Shown piece by piece: positions 5,919-13,514 of a stretch of DNA of 13,514 nt. Each line of letters begins with the position of its first letter. The first letter of the stretch is position 1. Made by a program: the position numbers and the translations under genes. This DNA is from Leptolyngbya sp. SIO4C1 (GTDB lineage Bacteria > Cyanobacteriota > Cyanobacteriia > Phormidesmidales > Phormidesmidaceae), in NCBI GenBank assembly GCA_010671975.1, contig JAAHIA010000092.1, positions 1 through 13,514 of the forward strand, written 5' to 3'. Below the pieces are notes generated by a model, which did no database searches, had not been told where the DNA came from, and worked only from the letters and a program-made list of their open reading frames with translations.

Positions 5919-7229
5919 TTAAACCAGCGTCTGCTGCCACTCTAGCCGCTCGAGGGTCTGGGCGCGCTCCCAGGCGCGCTCAAAGCTATCCAGCTTCGGC
6001 TCAATCGTATGCGGTTCACCAATATAGCCTTGAACAGCTTCTTGCGTCTTCAGGCCGTTGCCAGTGATATAGGCTACCGTGGTTTCGTCTGGATTGATCT
6101 TGCCGGCCTCAGCCAGCTTTTTCAGCACTGCAATGGTGGTGCCGCCGGCCGTTTCAGTAAAGATGCCTTCGGTTTCTGCTAGCAGCTTCATGCCCTCGAC
6201 GACTTCCGCATCGGTCACAGCTTCGATATTGCCGTTGGTCTTGCGGGCGATTTCTAAAGCATAGACGCCGTCGGCTGGGTTGCCGATCGCAATCGACTTA
6301 GCAATCGTATTCGGCTTGACCGGCGTAATAAAGTCGCGCCCTTCTTTGAACGCCTGGGCAATGGGAGAGCAGCCTTCGGCCTGAGCGCCGCTGAAGCGCA
6401 CCGCTTTTTCTTCAACCAGACCAACTTTGACAAACTCGTTAAAGCCTTTGTAGATCTTGCCAAACAGCGAGCCAGAGGCAAGCGGCGCAACAATATGGTC
6501 GGGCAGCTGCCAGCCAAGCTGCTCGGCCACCTCAAACCCGAGCGTTTTAGAACCTTCAGAATAGTAGGGCCGCAGGTTGATATTGACAAATCCCCAGCCG
6601 TGCGTGTTAGCCACCTCGGAGCACAGCCGATTCACCTGGTCGTAGTTGCCCTGCACCGCCATCACCGTAGGGTCGTAAATGAGCGTGCCCAAGACCTTAC
6701 CGGCTTCTAGATCAGCAGGAATAAAGACGCAGCAGTCTAGCCCAGCATGCGCCGCGATCGCAGCCGTCGAATTCGCTAGATTACCTGTGCTAGCGCAGGA
6801 AACCGTCGTGAAGCCTAGCTCGCGAGCTCGCGTCAGCGCCACTGACACCACGCGGTCTTTAAAGCTCAGAGTCGGCATATTCACCGCATCGTTCTTGATG
6901 TAGAGAGACTTTAGCCCCAGCCGACGCGCCAGACGATTGGCTTTGAGCAGCGGCGTCATGCCCGTACCCACGTCAATCGGCGTCTCAGTCTCAACCGGCA
7001 GAAAGGCCCGATAGCGCCAAATTGAGTTAGGACCAGCCTGGATGCTTTCGCGAGTCACCTGCCGACGAATCGCCTCGTAGTCATAGGTCACCTCTAGCGG
7101 ACCAAAGCAGACGTCTTCGCAAACATGCTTGGCCCCTAAGTCATAGGTTTCGCCGCATTCTTTACAAGTGAGCGACGTAAAGGTGGCTGAGCTAGCGGCG
7201 GTCGCGGCGGTGTGAACGGTTTGAGTCAT
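5919..7229 (-). CDS. thrC: Threonine synthase (PLP fold-type II) with N-terminal Cys4 cluster
   Basis: Converts O-phospho-L-homoserine to threonine, the last step of the pathway. I place the start at the ATG at 7229 (436 residues, beginning MTQTVHT). An in-frame upstream ATG at 7304 would add 25 residues without family character (MSGIFDGFL...), whereas a purine-rich AGTAGAGAG lies just before 7229. Residues 22-41 hold CKECGETYDLGAKHVCEDVC (Cys22, 25, 37, 41), probably a zinc ribbon. The PLP lysine is Lys124 in SFKDR. Further PLP-binding and substrate motifs are SCASTGNLANSTAA, APLASGSLFGKIYKG, AIGNPADG and ETAGGTTIAVLKKLAEAG. The gene lies between two sulfur-carrier genes (moaD-like 139 bp upstream, CysO-like 63 bp downstream). 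Threonine synthase is by far the most likely function, but because CysO partners with a related fold-type II enzyme, sulfide-dependent use of phosphohomoserine deserves a test. Confidence 0.93.
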   Translation of the reverse strand: MTQTVHTAATAASSATFTSLTCKECGETYDLGAKHVCEDVCFGPLEVTYDYEAIRRQVTRESIQAGPNSIWRYRAFLPVETETPIDVGTGMTPLLKANRLARRLGLKSLYIKNDAVNMPTLSFKDRVVSVALTRARELGFTTVSCASTGNLANSTAAIAAHAGLDCCVFIPADLEAGKVLGTLIYDPTVMAVQGNYDQVNRLCSEVANTHGWGFVNINLRPYYSEGSKTLGFEVAEQLGWQLPDHIVAPLASGSLFGKIYKGFNEFVKVGLVEEKAVRFSGAQAEGCSPIAQAFKEGRDFITPVKPNTIAKSIAIGNPADGVYALEIARKTNGNIEAVTDAEVVEGMKLLAETEGIFTETAGGTTIAVLKKLAEAGKINPDETTVAYITGNGLKTQEAVQGYIGEPHTIEPKLDSFERAWERAQTLERLEWQQTLV

Positions 7230-7360
7230 AGAATTTGGTCTCTCTACTGAAACTGGTCGGCATAGTAACACCCTTGCCAGAAAGCCGTCAAATATACCCG
7301 ACAAAAAAGGTCGGGATTAAAATTTAATAGCGGAGACTTCATCTTCTAAAGCTGAATTAG

Positions 7361-7381
7361 CAGCGGCGCTAACCGCCGCTG
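7361..7381 (-). other. GC-rich hairpin over the moaD stop codon
   Basis: An 8-bp perfect stem (CAGCGGCG at 7361-7368, CGCCGCTG at 7374-7381) with loop CTAAC overlaps the end of moaD, including its TAG at 7369-7371. No T-tract follows on the - strand, so it is not a classical terminator. It may be an RNA-processing or stability element between moaD and thrC, or simply constrained by the Gly-Gly codons. The 139-bp moaD-thrC gap also holds a weaker stem (7297-7302 with 7310-7315). Confidence 0.3.
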
Positions 7382-7626
7382 ACGGGCGGAATTAGGACTA
7401 CCTCATCACCGTCGTGTAGTGGCGTATCGGGGGAAACAAACTGCAGGTTCACGCCAAAGCGCGTCAGCGACCGCCACTGAGCTAGCTCTGGATGCTCAGT
7501 ACAGATGCGATCGCACAGGTCTGCTACCGTGGTTCCTGCTGGCAGCGCTAGCTCGAGCTCTGAAACACCATAAGCGTCTTGGTAGGCGGCAAACAGTTTG
7601 AGCACAATAGAAACTGACTGAGACAT
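7369..7626 (-). CDS. moaD: MoaD-type sulfur carrier (molybdopterin synthase small subunit family)
   Basis: The 85-residue ubiquitin-fold protein ends in IPPVSGG, the MoaD signature whose terminal Gly becomes a thiocarboxylate and gives sulfur to precursor Z on MoaE. GVSELELALPAGTTVADL, the FGVNLQFV strand and TPLHDGDEVVLIPPVSGG fit MoaD well, and the length is normal. The CysO-type hallmarks of the other carrier in this window (RRFVNFYVN, EDIRF, AVAGG) are absent. No moaE, moaA or moeB is near; the neighbours are cheA (46 bp upstream) and thrC (139 bp downstream). It may therefore be a MoaD paralogue devoted to the ThrC neighbourhood rather than to molybdopterin. Being in line with cheA suggests possible read-through from the chemosensory operon. 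Confidence 0.85.
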   Translation of the reverse strand: MSQSVSIVLKLFAAYQDAYGVSELELALPAGTTVADLCDRICTEHPELAQWRSLTRFGVNLQFVSPDTPLHDGDEVVLIPPVSGG

Positions 7627-7672
7627 AGGGCTAGCGCACCGTGAGTCATCGATAGGCTAAAAGATTGATAGG

Positions 7673-10651
7673 CTAGGTCATTACCGGCGAACGAATGGCG
7701 TCTTCTAGCGTTTTCAGCAGGGCCTGTTCGCGATAGGGCTTTGAAAAATAGGCGGTCGCCCCAAGATTCATTGCCAGCTGCCGGTGCTTGTCACCCGAGC
7801 GAGACGTGAGCATCGTCACTGGCATCCTAGCAAAAGCTGGTTTGCCGCGTAGGCGAGATAAGAAGCCATAGCCATCTAATCGCGGCATCTCAATATCGCA
7901 AATAATCGCTTGCACCTCAAGTCCGGCTTCAAGCTTTTCTAACGCATCCAGCCCATCTTTGGCTTGAGCTACCTTGTATCCCTGCTTTTCGAGCGTCAGT
8001 GCCAGCAGACGGCGAACGTTCACCGAATCATCCACAATCAAAACCGTGGGCATCAGGCGATTTTGTCCGCTAGGCTGTATCGAAAGGCTGCTCAAAGCAC
8101 CCGAGAGCAGTGGGTTGGCATAGAGCACCTGAGCTGACTGAATATTAGACCCTTCACAGTTTGTGATCCATCGCAGCAGTTCCGACACGTTTACCAGCGG
8201 TACAACTTTACCGTCGCCTAGAATCGTGCAGCTACTGAAGCCTGCAGGCAGCGCAATCAGCCCTTCTACCTGGCGCACCGCCACTTCCTGCTCGCCCCAG
8301 GAGCGATCAATTTGCAGCCCGCAGTACTGCTGGTTGTAGCGGACGACTAGCACGCTCGGGACAGCAACATTAGGCGTATTATCGAGGCTATCAATCTGAC
8401 GAGGGCAGTTAAAGGCTAGCCACTTGGCCAGCTTGATCAAGCGAATGGCCTGCCCGTTCCAATCAAACAGCAGCTGTCCGTTGCGCTCATAGCAGTCCTC
8501 CGGCGCCACCATCGTAATTTCTTGCACGCTGTCGGTGGGAAAGGCAATGGGCATGCGATTGCTCTCAGAAAGCAAAACGCGCGTAACTGATAGCGTATAG
8601 GGTACTGAAATGGTGAAGGCAGTACCCTGCCCCGGCTGGGTAGATACGCTAATATCGCCGCGAATCTGTTTGAGATTGTTGCGCACGATATCCATGCCGA
8701 CGCCGCGTCCAGACAGCGTTGTGACATTGTCTGCCGTGCTAAATCCCGGTTCAAAAATAAGGGAAAGTAGGTCAGCTTCGCTAGCCGTAGCCAGCAGCGT
8801 CTCATCTAACCCCATCGCCTTTGCTCGCTGGCGAATCTTGTCAATCGGAATGCCGCTGCCGTCGTCGCCGATGACAATCTGAGTGCGATTGCTATGGTGG
8901 GCGGCTTGAATAGAAATTGTTCCTTTTTCAGGCTTGCCCTGCTGTCGGCGGCGATCGGGCGTCTCTATACCGTGATCGAAAGCGTTTCGCAGAATGTGCA
9001 ATAGCGGATCGTTGAGCGCTTCTAAAATATTGCGATCAATCAGCGTATGATCGCCTTCTATCTGCAGATCAACCTGCTTGCCATACTCAACGCAGAGCTC
9101 TCTGAGCGCTCTAGGAAAGCGATTGGTCACATCCGAGAGCGGGCGCATTCTCAGCTGATTGAGGTTGCGCTGCAGCGACCGGGCCGTGCGCTGCAGATTG
9201 CGCATACTTTGCTCGGCGGTATCAATACCCAGCTCGATATCGTCGGCAACTTCCTGCAGCTGCACAACGGTTTCTATCTGCTCGCGCACTGGCAGGTGGT
9301 GCGCATCATAGCTGTCCATCTCTAGCGCATCAAACCCATTTGGCAGCAGCGCAGCGTTGGCAGTGCTCAAAGCGAGCTGACCATTTTCCGCTGTTCCTGG
9401 CAGCAGCAGCGGCACTTGATGAGACTGCCTCGTCGTATTGTCATAGACATCGCGCAGCTGCAGACTAAAGTCGTCGAGCGCGCGCAGTCGCTGAGCCAGC
9501 AGCTCTGCTAGCTGACGCAGCCGCTTGATCTCGCTGCCTAACCGGTTCCGTTCAATTGTGAGTTCACCAAAGAAGTCATTGAGCTCGTTTAGCTTACGCG
9601 CAGATACGCGCACGGTGGTGTCTTGCCCAGCCTCTTTGGTCGCGGCTGTCTGTCCGTTTGAAAACCGAATCTGGGTGCCCGATAGAGCAGCCGGCTGGGC
9701 TTGAGCCGGATCAAAATCAGCTTCAGAATCAGCGGGCGTTTCAGATAGGGTGCCAGCGGCTGCCTCAGCGTTGGTCTGCGCAAAAATATCAAAGGTGCTG
9801 TCTGCTTGTGCTGGCGCGCTAGCGGCATCATGGTCAGAGTCGGCAGCCGGCGGCTGAGCCACCTCTGGAATTTCGAAGCTCAGGTGGCTGAGCCGATCGG
9901 GCAGCTCGGCTAAATTGCCAGTAATCACCAGCGCCTGCGACTGTCGCCAGGTCTTTAAAGCCTGCTCTGAAACTTCATAGATTTGCTCAAAGCTGGTGGC
10001 GGCTCGGGCTGCTGCCTCAACTGAGTAGCAGAGCTGACTAAAGGCTTTAAGGTCAAGCATCTCGCCGAGCCCGCCGAGCTCTTGGGCCATCACCGTCACC
10101 TCTGACTGTAGCGTCTCTGAGCGAGCTTGAATGACCCCTTCTAAGCGCTCTAGACAGCCTTCCACTTCTGTCTGAAACAGCATTGGCAAAATATTTTGGC
10201 CATCGTCGGAGGCCATCAGCGTAGAGGCATCTTCGGTAGTGGGGTCGCCGAGCACCTCATAGAGCTGATCAAAAATTGGCAGGATAAATGTCTCTAACCA
10301 AGCAGGATCCAGCGGAGACTGGGCGCGATCGCACGCCACAATTTGCCGTAGCCCATCCACAGCGGCCAGCAGCTGACTTTCTAAACCAGCGTCAATCTCT
10401 AGCGTCTCTCGCTGCAGCTTCAGCACCTTCAGCGAATCTTCTAAGCGATGTGCCAAATCGCTCAGCAGCGCATAGCCCATCAGCCCTGAGCCGCCCTTGA
10501 TAGAGTGAGCCGCCCGCAGCGCGCTATTGATTTCTTCGATATCGATACCGCGCTGGGCAATGTCGAGTAAGCTAGTCTCCAGCGTAGCGAGATACTCTTC
10601 CGCTTCATCGAGAAACTGAAGCTTAATCTCGAATTCCTTGTCTTGTGACAT
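7673..10651 (-). CDS. pixL: Hybrid CheA histidine kinase/response regulator (PixL-like)
   Basis: Central kinase of a cyanobacterial chemosensory or phototaxis pathway, 992 residues. Domains in order: Hpt (about 1-105) with phospho-accepting His49 in AAHSIKGGSG; a second, degenerate Hpt-like bundle (about 152-245) where AQELGGLGEML replaces the His motif, so Gln190 stands at the His position; an acidic Ala-rich linker (about 262-345); dimerisation helices (about 345-510); the ATPase domain with N-box HILRNAFDHGIE (Asn556), GDDGSGI (595-601) and GRGVGMDIV (648-656); a CheW-like domain (about 690-830); and a C-terminal receiver (about 868-990) with Asp874/Asp875, phospho-acceptor Asp919, Thr949 and Lys971. 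No P2 domain is evident, as usual for such hybrids. It lies 47 bp downstream of a PixJ-like receptor, hence the symbol, which rests on context; PilL/HmpE-like paralogues share this layout. Confidence 0.9.
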   Translation of the reverse strand: MSQDKEFEIKLQFLDEAEEYLATLETSLLDIAQRGIDIEEINSALRAAHSIKGGSGLMGYALLSDLAHRLEDSLKVLKLQRETLEIDAGLESQLLAAVDGLRQIVACDRAQSPLDPAWLETFILPIFDQLYEVLGDPTTEDASTLMASDDGQNILPMLFQTEVEGCLERLEGVIQARSETLQSEVTVMAQELGGLGEMLDLKAFSQLCYSVEAAARAATSFEQIYEVSEQALKTWRQSQALVITGNLAELPDRLSHLSFEIPEVAQPPAADSDHDAASAPAQADSTFDIFAQTNAEAAAGTLSETPADSEADFDPAQAQPAALSGTQIRFSNGQTAATKEAGQDTTVRVSARKLNELNDFFGELTIERNRLGSEIKRLRQLAELLAQRLRALDDFSLQLRDVYDNTTRQSHQVPLLLPGTAENGQLALSTANAALLPNGFDALEMDSYDAHHLPVREQIETVVQLQEVADDIELGIDTAEQSMRNLQRTARSLQRNLNQLRMRPLSDVTNRFPRALRELCVEYGKQVDLQIEGDHTLIDRNILEALNDPLLHILRNAFDHGIETPDRRRQQGKPEKGTISIQAAHHSNRTQIVIGDDGSGIPIDKIRQRAKAMGLDETLLATASEADLLSLIFEPGFSTADNVTTLSGRGVGMDIVRNNLKQIRGDISVSTQPGQGTAFTISVPYTLSVTRVLLSESNRMPIAFPTDSVQEITMVAPEDCYERNGQLLFDWNGQAIRLIKLAKWLAFNCPRQIDSLDNTPNVAVPSVLVVRYNQQYCGLQIDRSWGEQEVAVRQVEGLIALPAGFSSCTILGDGKVVPLVNVSELLRWITNCEGSNIQSAQVLYANPLLSGALSSLSIQPSGQNRLMPTVLIVDDSVNVRRLLALTLEKQGYKVAQAKDGLDALEKLEAGLEVQAIICDIEMPRLDGYGFLSRLRGKPAFARMPVTMLTSRSGDKHRQLAMNLGATAYFSKPYREQALLKTLEDAIRSPVMT

Positions 10652-10698
10652 TGCTATGACCGTGTAGGATGGGTGCTAACTAACTGGGTGGCTAAACG

Positions 10699-13514
10699 CT
10701 AACGCTCGTCTACCTTAAAAGTTGCCATCGACGCCTGCAGCTCATGAGCCACCTCAACCGTCTGCCTTAGCGCATCGGACACCTGAGCAGAAGACTCCGA
10801 AGTGCGCTTAGAAACAGCCGCAATCTGCTGCATCAGTAGAGAAACAGAAGCCGATATCTCAACCTGTGAAACAGTTGCACCCGAAATCGACTGAACGAGC
10901 TGATCAATCTGTCGAGAAACTTCAAGAATTTCTGTCAGGCTTTCCTTGGAATCCTCAACCCGGCGCGTTCCCTCAACCACTTGAGCAGTGCTTTGCTCAA
11001 TCGCTTCGACCACGTCGCTAGTCTCTCGCTGAATACTTTCAACAATCCGCTCAATTTCCTGCGTGGCTGCAGATGAGCGCGCGGCCAGTTCACCCACTTC
11101 TTCGGCTACTGCGGCAAAGCCCTGCCCCTCTTCACCGGCTCGAGCTGCCTCAATGCCGGCATTGATAGCTAGCAGATTGGTTTGCATCGCAATTTGATTG
11201 ATCAAAGACACAACTTTGGAGATCTGCTGCGATGACTCGCCCAGCCGCTTGACCTTCTTGGCCGTCTGCCCAACCGTCTCTCTCAGGCTAAGGATGTTTT
11301 GAACCGTTAAATCCATGGCGACGCCTCCCTGCTCGGCCGTTGCCGAGGCAGTTTTAGCCACGCTAGCTGCCTGCTGAGCCTGATCGGCCACCTGAGTAAT
11401 CATTTGGCTCATCGCTTCAACCGAATTTAGCGTCTGAGTCGTTTGCTCTGCTTGCTTCAGCGCATCCTCAGCCAGTTCTCGAATCGCAAATTCATTACTG
11501 CCAAGCGATTGATTGACGCGTCCAGCTGAATCTTTAACCTGCGTGACAATCTGTCGCAGGCTCTCAACAATTGAGTTGAAGAAGTCAGCCACCGTACCAA
11601 TCTCACCGGCTGTAACGTCTGCTCGTACGGTCAAATCTCCTCGGGCTGCCCCTTCAACGTCCTCTAGCAGATTGAGTAGCTGCAGCTGCAGCGCTTCCTG
11701 CCGCTGCCGTCTTTCTTCAGACAGCGTATCGGCTGCCAATCTGGTATCTAGCTGCTCTAGCGCGAAGCCTAGCTGGATGGCAACCCGTTGCAAAAAGCTA
11801 ATATCTAGGCTGTTCCACTGACGCGGCCCAGAGCATTCATGCGCAATCAGCAGCCCTAAAAGCTTTTCATCCTCAAGAATTGGGGTCACCAGGTTGGCGC
11901 GCACTTTATAGGGTTCTAGCTGACTGAGGTGACATTCGGTCAGATCGGCTTTATAAATGTCATCTGTTGCCTTAACCCGTCCCTGACGGTACTGCTCAAC
12001 ATATTTATCAGCAAAGCAAGGATCGGCAATCTGGCTGCCTAGCGCCGCCGGATAGTTCTCTGCAACCGACTCAGCGACAAAAGTGCCCTTCCAAGTTTCA
12101 TCGAACAGATAAACGCCTACCCGATCGGTTTTTAGAGCAGCGCGCGCTTCTTGCACCACGGTTCTAAAAAGCTGATCGCGATCTAAAGCCTCGCGCATGT
12201 GAATGGTTAAGTCGGCTAGCTGCTGCTCTCGCCACGCCGTCTGCTGCTGCTGCTGAAAAAGCGACGTTTGCTCTAGCGTGAAGCCAAGCTGTAGGGCTGC
12301 CTGCTTGAGAAAATTGACGTCGATTTCCTGCCAGTGACGAGGCGCAGCGCACTGATGAGCAATCAGCAGTCCCAAAAGCTGGTCGTTTTCTAAAATTGGA
12401 GCGACCAGATTGGCCCTTACTTTGAAAGGCGCTAGCTGCTCTAGATGGCAGTCGGTGAGTCCTGCTGTATAAATATCATCTGTTGCCTTGACCCGTCCTT
12501 GACGGTACTGCTCAACATATTGATTCGCAAAGCAAGGGTCAGCTACCTGGCTACCTAGAGCAGCAGGCCACCCCTCGGCGACCGATTCAGCCACAAAAGT
12601 ACCTTTCCAAGCTTCATCGAACAGATAGACGCCTACGCGATCGGCTTTCAAAGCCGATCTTGCTTCTTGTACCACGGTGCGAAAAATCTTATCGCGATCC
12701 AAGGACTCACGCATGCGAATCACCAGATCGGCTAGCTGACGCTCTCGCTCAGCCGATACCTGCTGTTGAGACAGCAGCGAAGCCTGACTGAGGGCATAGC
12801 CTAGCTGAGTAGATAGCTGCCGCATCAGATCGAACTCTTCTTCAGTCCAATGGCGCGGCATGGAACATTGATGAGCACAGAGCAGACCGTCTAGCTGATT
12901 GCCAGCTAGCACCGGTGCCACGATATTGGCTTTGACCTCTAGCTTACGCAGCAGCTCGCAGTGACAGTCTGAAAGATCGGTCTGATCGATATCCTCAATG
13001 TAGCTGACCAGACCGCTCTGAAACCGCTCTATGGTTTCAGGCGTTAGCGGATCGGCCACAGAGCGGCCCTCTGCCCGCAGCCAGCCAGCGCCGACCGATT
13101 CAGCCACTACCGAGCCGCTTTGGAAATCGTCAGAGTCAAACTGATAGAAAACGACGCGATCAACCTGCAGAATTTCGCGCACGCCGCTGACGGCTGTCTC
13201 TAGAATCTGCTCTCGCGCTAGAGACTGTCGGATTTGGCTAGCTAGATCCGCTAGCATTCTGGCGCGCTTTGCAGCAAAGGCTTCCTCATTGGCCTGATCC
13301 CTCAGCAGCCGTTCAGAAGCAGCTACCTGACTGGTTAATGCGTTAAACGCAGCGGCAACTTGACCTACCTCGTCGCGTGCGTTAATTTCTGCTTTGGCCT
13401 GACGGTTGCCTGCCACAAAGGCTTCGGTTGCTCGCTGTAAACGCTTGAGCGGATTCGCGATGGAGCGCCCTAGCAGCTGCGCGAGTAGGATATCAATCAG
13501 CAGTACGACAGCAA
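10699..13514 (-). CDS. pixJ: Phototaxis-type methyl-accepting protein with three cyanobacteriochrome GAF domains, PixJ-like (5' end beyond window)
   Basis: The reading frame is open to the right edge, so the N-terminus is missing. The GTG at 13416 is only internal: upstream codons encode the end of a membrane helix (VVLLIDILLAQLL) and the start of HAMP (SIANPLKRLQRATEAF). Numbering from that GTG: first HAMP to about 35; GAF1 about 55-215; GAF2 about 227-385; GAF3 about 400-555; second HAMP about 580-630; signalling region about 640-900 with the conserved hairpin tip QTNLLAINAGIEAARAGE (745-762). Each GAF has a Cys-His pair where cyanobacteriochromes attach bilin: Cys151, Cys323 and Cys495. 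GAF2 and GAF3 also carry DPCF (Cys295, Cys467), the second cysteine of blue/green DXCF-type photoreceptors; GAF1 has DPLT there. It is a likely light sensor for type-IV-pilus phototaxis, signalling to the adjacent CheA. Symbol by architecture. Confidence 0.88.
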   Translation of the reverse strand, partial: AVVLLIDILLAQLLGRSIANPLKRLQRATEAFVAGNRQAKAEINARDEVGQVAAAFNALTSQVAASERLLRDQANEEAFAAKRARMLADLASQIRQSLAREQILETAVSGVREILQVDRVVFYQFDSDDFQSGSVVAESVGAGWLRAEGRSVADPLTPETIERFQSGLVSYIEDIDQTDLSDCHCELLRKLEVKANIVAPVLAGNQLDGLLCAHQCSMPRHWTEEEFDLMRQLSTQLGYALSQASLLSQQQVSAERERQLADLVIRMRESLDRDKIFRTVVQEARSALKADRVGVYLFDEAWKGTFVAESVAEGWPAALGSQVADPCFANQYVEQYRQGRVKATDDIYTAGLTDCHLEQLAPFKVRANLVAPILENDQLLGLLIAHQCAAPRHWQEIDVNFLKQAALQLGFTLEQTSLFQQQQQTAWREQQLADLTIHMREALDRDQLFRTVVQEARAALKTDRVGVYLFDETWKGTFVAESVAENYPAALGSQIADPCFADKYVEQYRQGRVKATDDIYKADLTECHLSQLEPYKVRANLVTPILEDEKLLGLLIAHECSGPRQWNSLDISFLQRVAIQLGFALEQLDTRLAADTLSEERRQRQEALQLQLLNLLEDVEGAARGDLTVRADVTAGEIGTVADFFNSIVESLRQIVTQVKDSAGRVNQSLGSNEFAIRELAEDALKQAEQTTQTLNSVEAMSQMITQVADQAQQAASVAKTASATAEQGGVAMDLTVQNILSLRETVGQTAKKVKRLGESSQQISKVVSLINQIAMQTNLLAINAGIEAARAGEEGQGFAAVAEEVGELAARSSAATQEIERIVESIQRETSDVVEAIEQSTAQVVEGTRRVEDSKESLTEILEVSRQIDQLVQSISGATVSQVEISASVSLLMQQIAAVSKRTSESSAQVSDALRQTVEVAHELQASMATFKVDER
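11719..12750 (-). repeat. Tandem duplication of GAF2 and GAF3 inside the receptor
   Basis: Two units of about 516 bp (12750-12235 and 12234-11719) are strikingly alike. Both encode KGTFVAESVAE, the ADPCF motif, YVEQYRQGRVKATDDIY and a VRANLV-PILE block with identical spacing. Long near-identical nucleotide runs are visible, for example around 12480-12545 and 11960-12030. The bilin-type cysteines repeat every 172 residues. GAF1 keeps the same Cys period but is more diverged. This fits recent intragenic duplication or gene conversion. Confidence 0.8.

Noticed and set aside
7297..7315. CCCGAC/GTCGGG stem as a terminator or riboswitch in the thrC leader
   Set aside because: Only six pairs around an A/T-rich loop, no T-tract after it and no recognised riboswitch core.
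7673..8050. Separate CheY gene at the end of cheA
   Set aside because: The receiver domain is in frame with the CheA kinase and CheW-like domains with no stop or start between; it is a fused hybrid.
11719..12750. Repeated sequence as a CRISPR array or mobile element
   Set aside because: The repeats are 516-bp in-frame coding units with GAF motifs, not short repeats with spacers, and no transposase or terminal repeats are present.
13414..13416. GTG as the true start of the GAF-containing receptor
   Set aside because: The frame continues upstream through a HAMP domain and a membrane helix to the window edge; the GTG is an internal valine.
1..13514. A defence, biosynthetic or phage system as the hidden novelty
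   Set aside because: Every long ORF is accounted for by housekeeping, transport or chemosensory families; no nuclease, integrase, toxin-antitoxin or synthetase modules were seen.

Overview
The window is chromosomal DNA from a cyanobacterium. Three things show this: the octamer GCGATCGC (HIP1) occurs six times in 13.5 kb, far above chance; several proteins have cyanobacterial architecture (phototaxis receptor with bilin-type GAF domains, hybrid CheA with a fused receiver, CysO-type sulfur carrier beside threonine synthase); and the infC fragments read like cyanobacterial IF-3. The genus cannot be fixed from this sequence. No tRNA, rRNA, CRISPR array, insertion sequence or phage gene was seen.

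Left edge (1-650): infC (translation initiation factor IF-3) is broken by an inversion-like junction near position 80. The last 26 or so codons of IF-3 lie on the + strand at the edge. They meet head-on the first 83 codons of IF-3 on the - strand, across an imperfect hairpin. This is a real rearrangement or, more probably, a fold-back (chimeric) assembly or amplification artefact. A 321-bp spacer then leads to ilvH.

Region 650-2420 (+ strand): ilvH, the regulatory subunit of acetolactate synthase, is followed by a lone lipoprotein substrate-binding protein of the NitT/TauT/SsuA type, with no permease or ATPase in view. A strong hairpin at 2389-2417 separates it from the convergent block that follows.

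Region 2459-5311 (- strand): a compact three-gene operon encodes two carboxyltransferase halves (PxpB/KipI-like, then PxpC/KipA-like) and an EamA/DMT-family exporter. The carboxyltransferase motifs look more like those of urea carboxylase than ordinary 5-oxoprolinase subunits. No biotin carboxylase, biotin carrier or PxpA is in view.

Region 5492-7626 (- strand): moaD, thrC and a CysO-like sulfur carrier lie in that order, ended by a hairpin at 5492-5518. Two ubiquitin-fold proteins with free C-terminal Gly-Gly thus flank a PLP enzyme with an N-terminal Cys4 cluster. This suggests a link between protein-thiocarboxylate sulfur transfer and amino-acid synthesis.

Region 7673-13514 (- strand): a phototaxis-type chemosensory pair. 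A methyl-accepting protein, cut by the right edge, carries HAMP, three tandem cyanobacteriochrome-type GAF domains, a second HAMP and the signalling hairpin. A 992-residue hybrid CheA (Hpt, degenerate Hpt, kinase, CheW-like, receiver) follows 47 bp downstream. The pair resembles PixJ and PixL of cyanobacterial phototaxis operons; CheW/CheY/PatA-type partners would be expected beyond the right edge.
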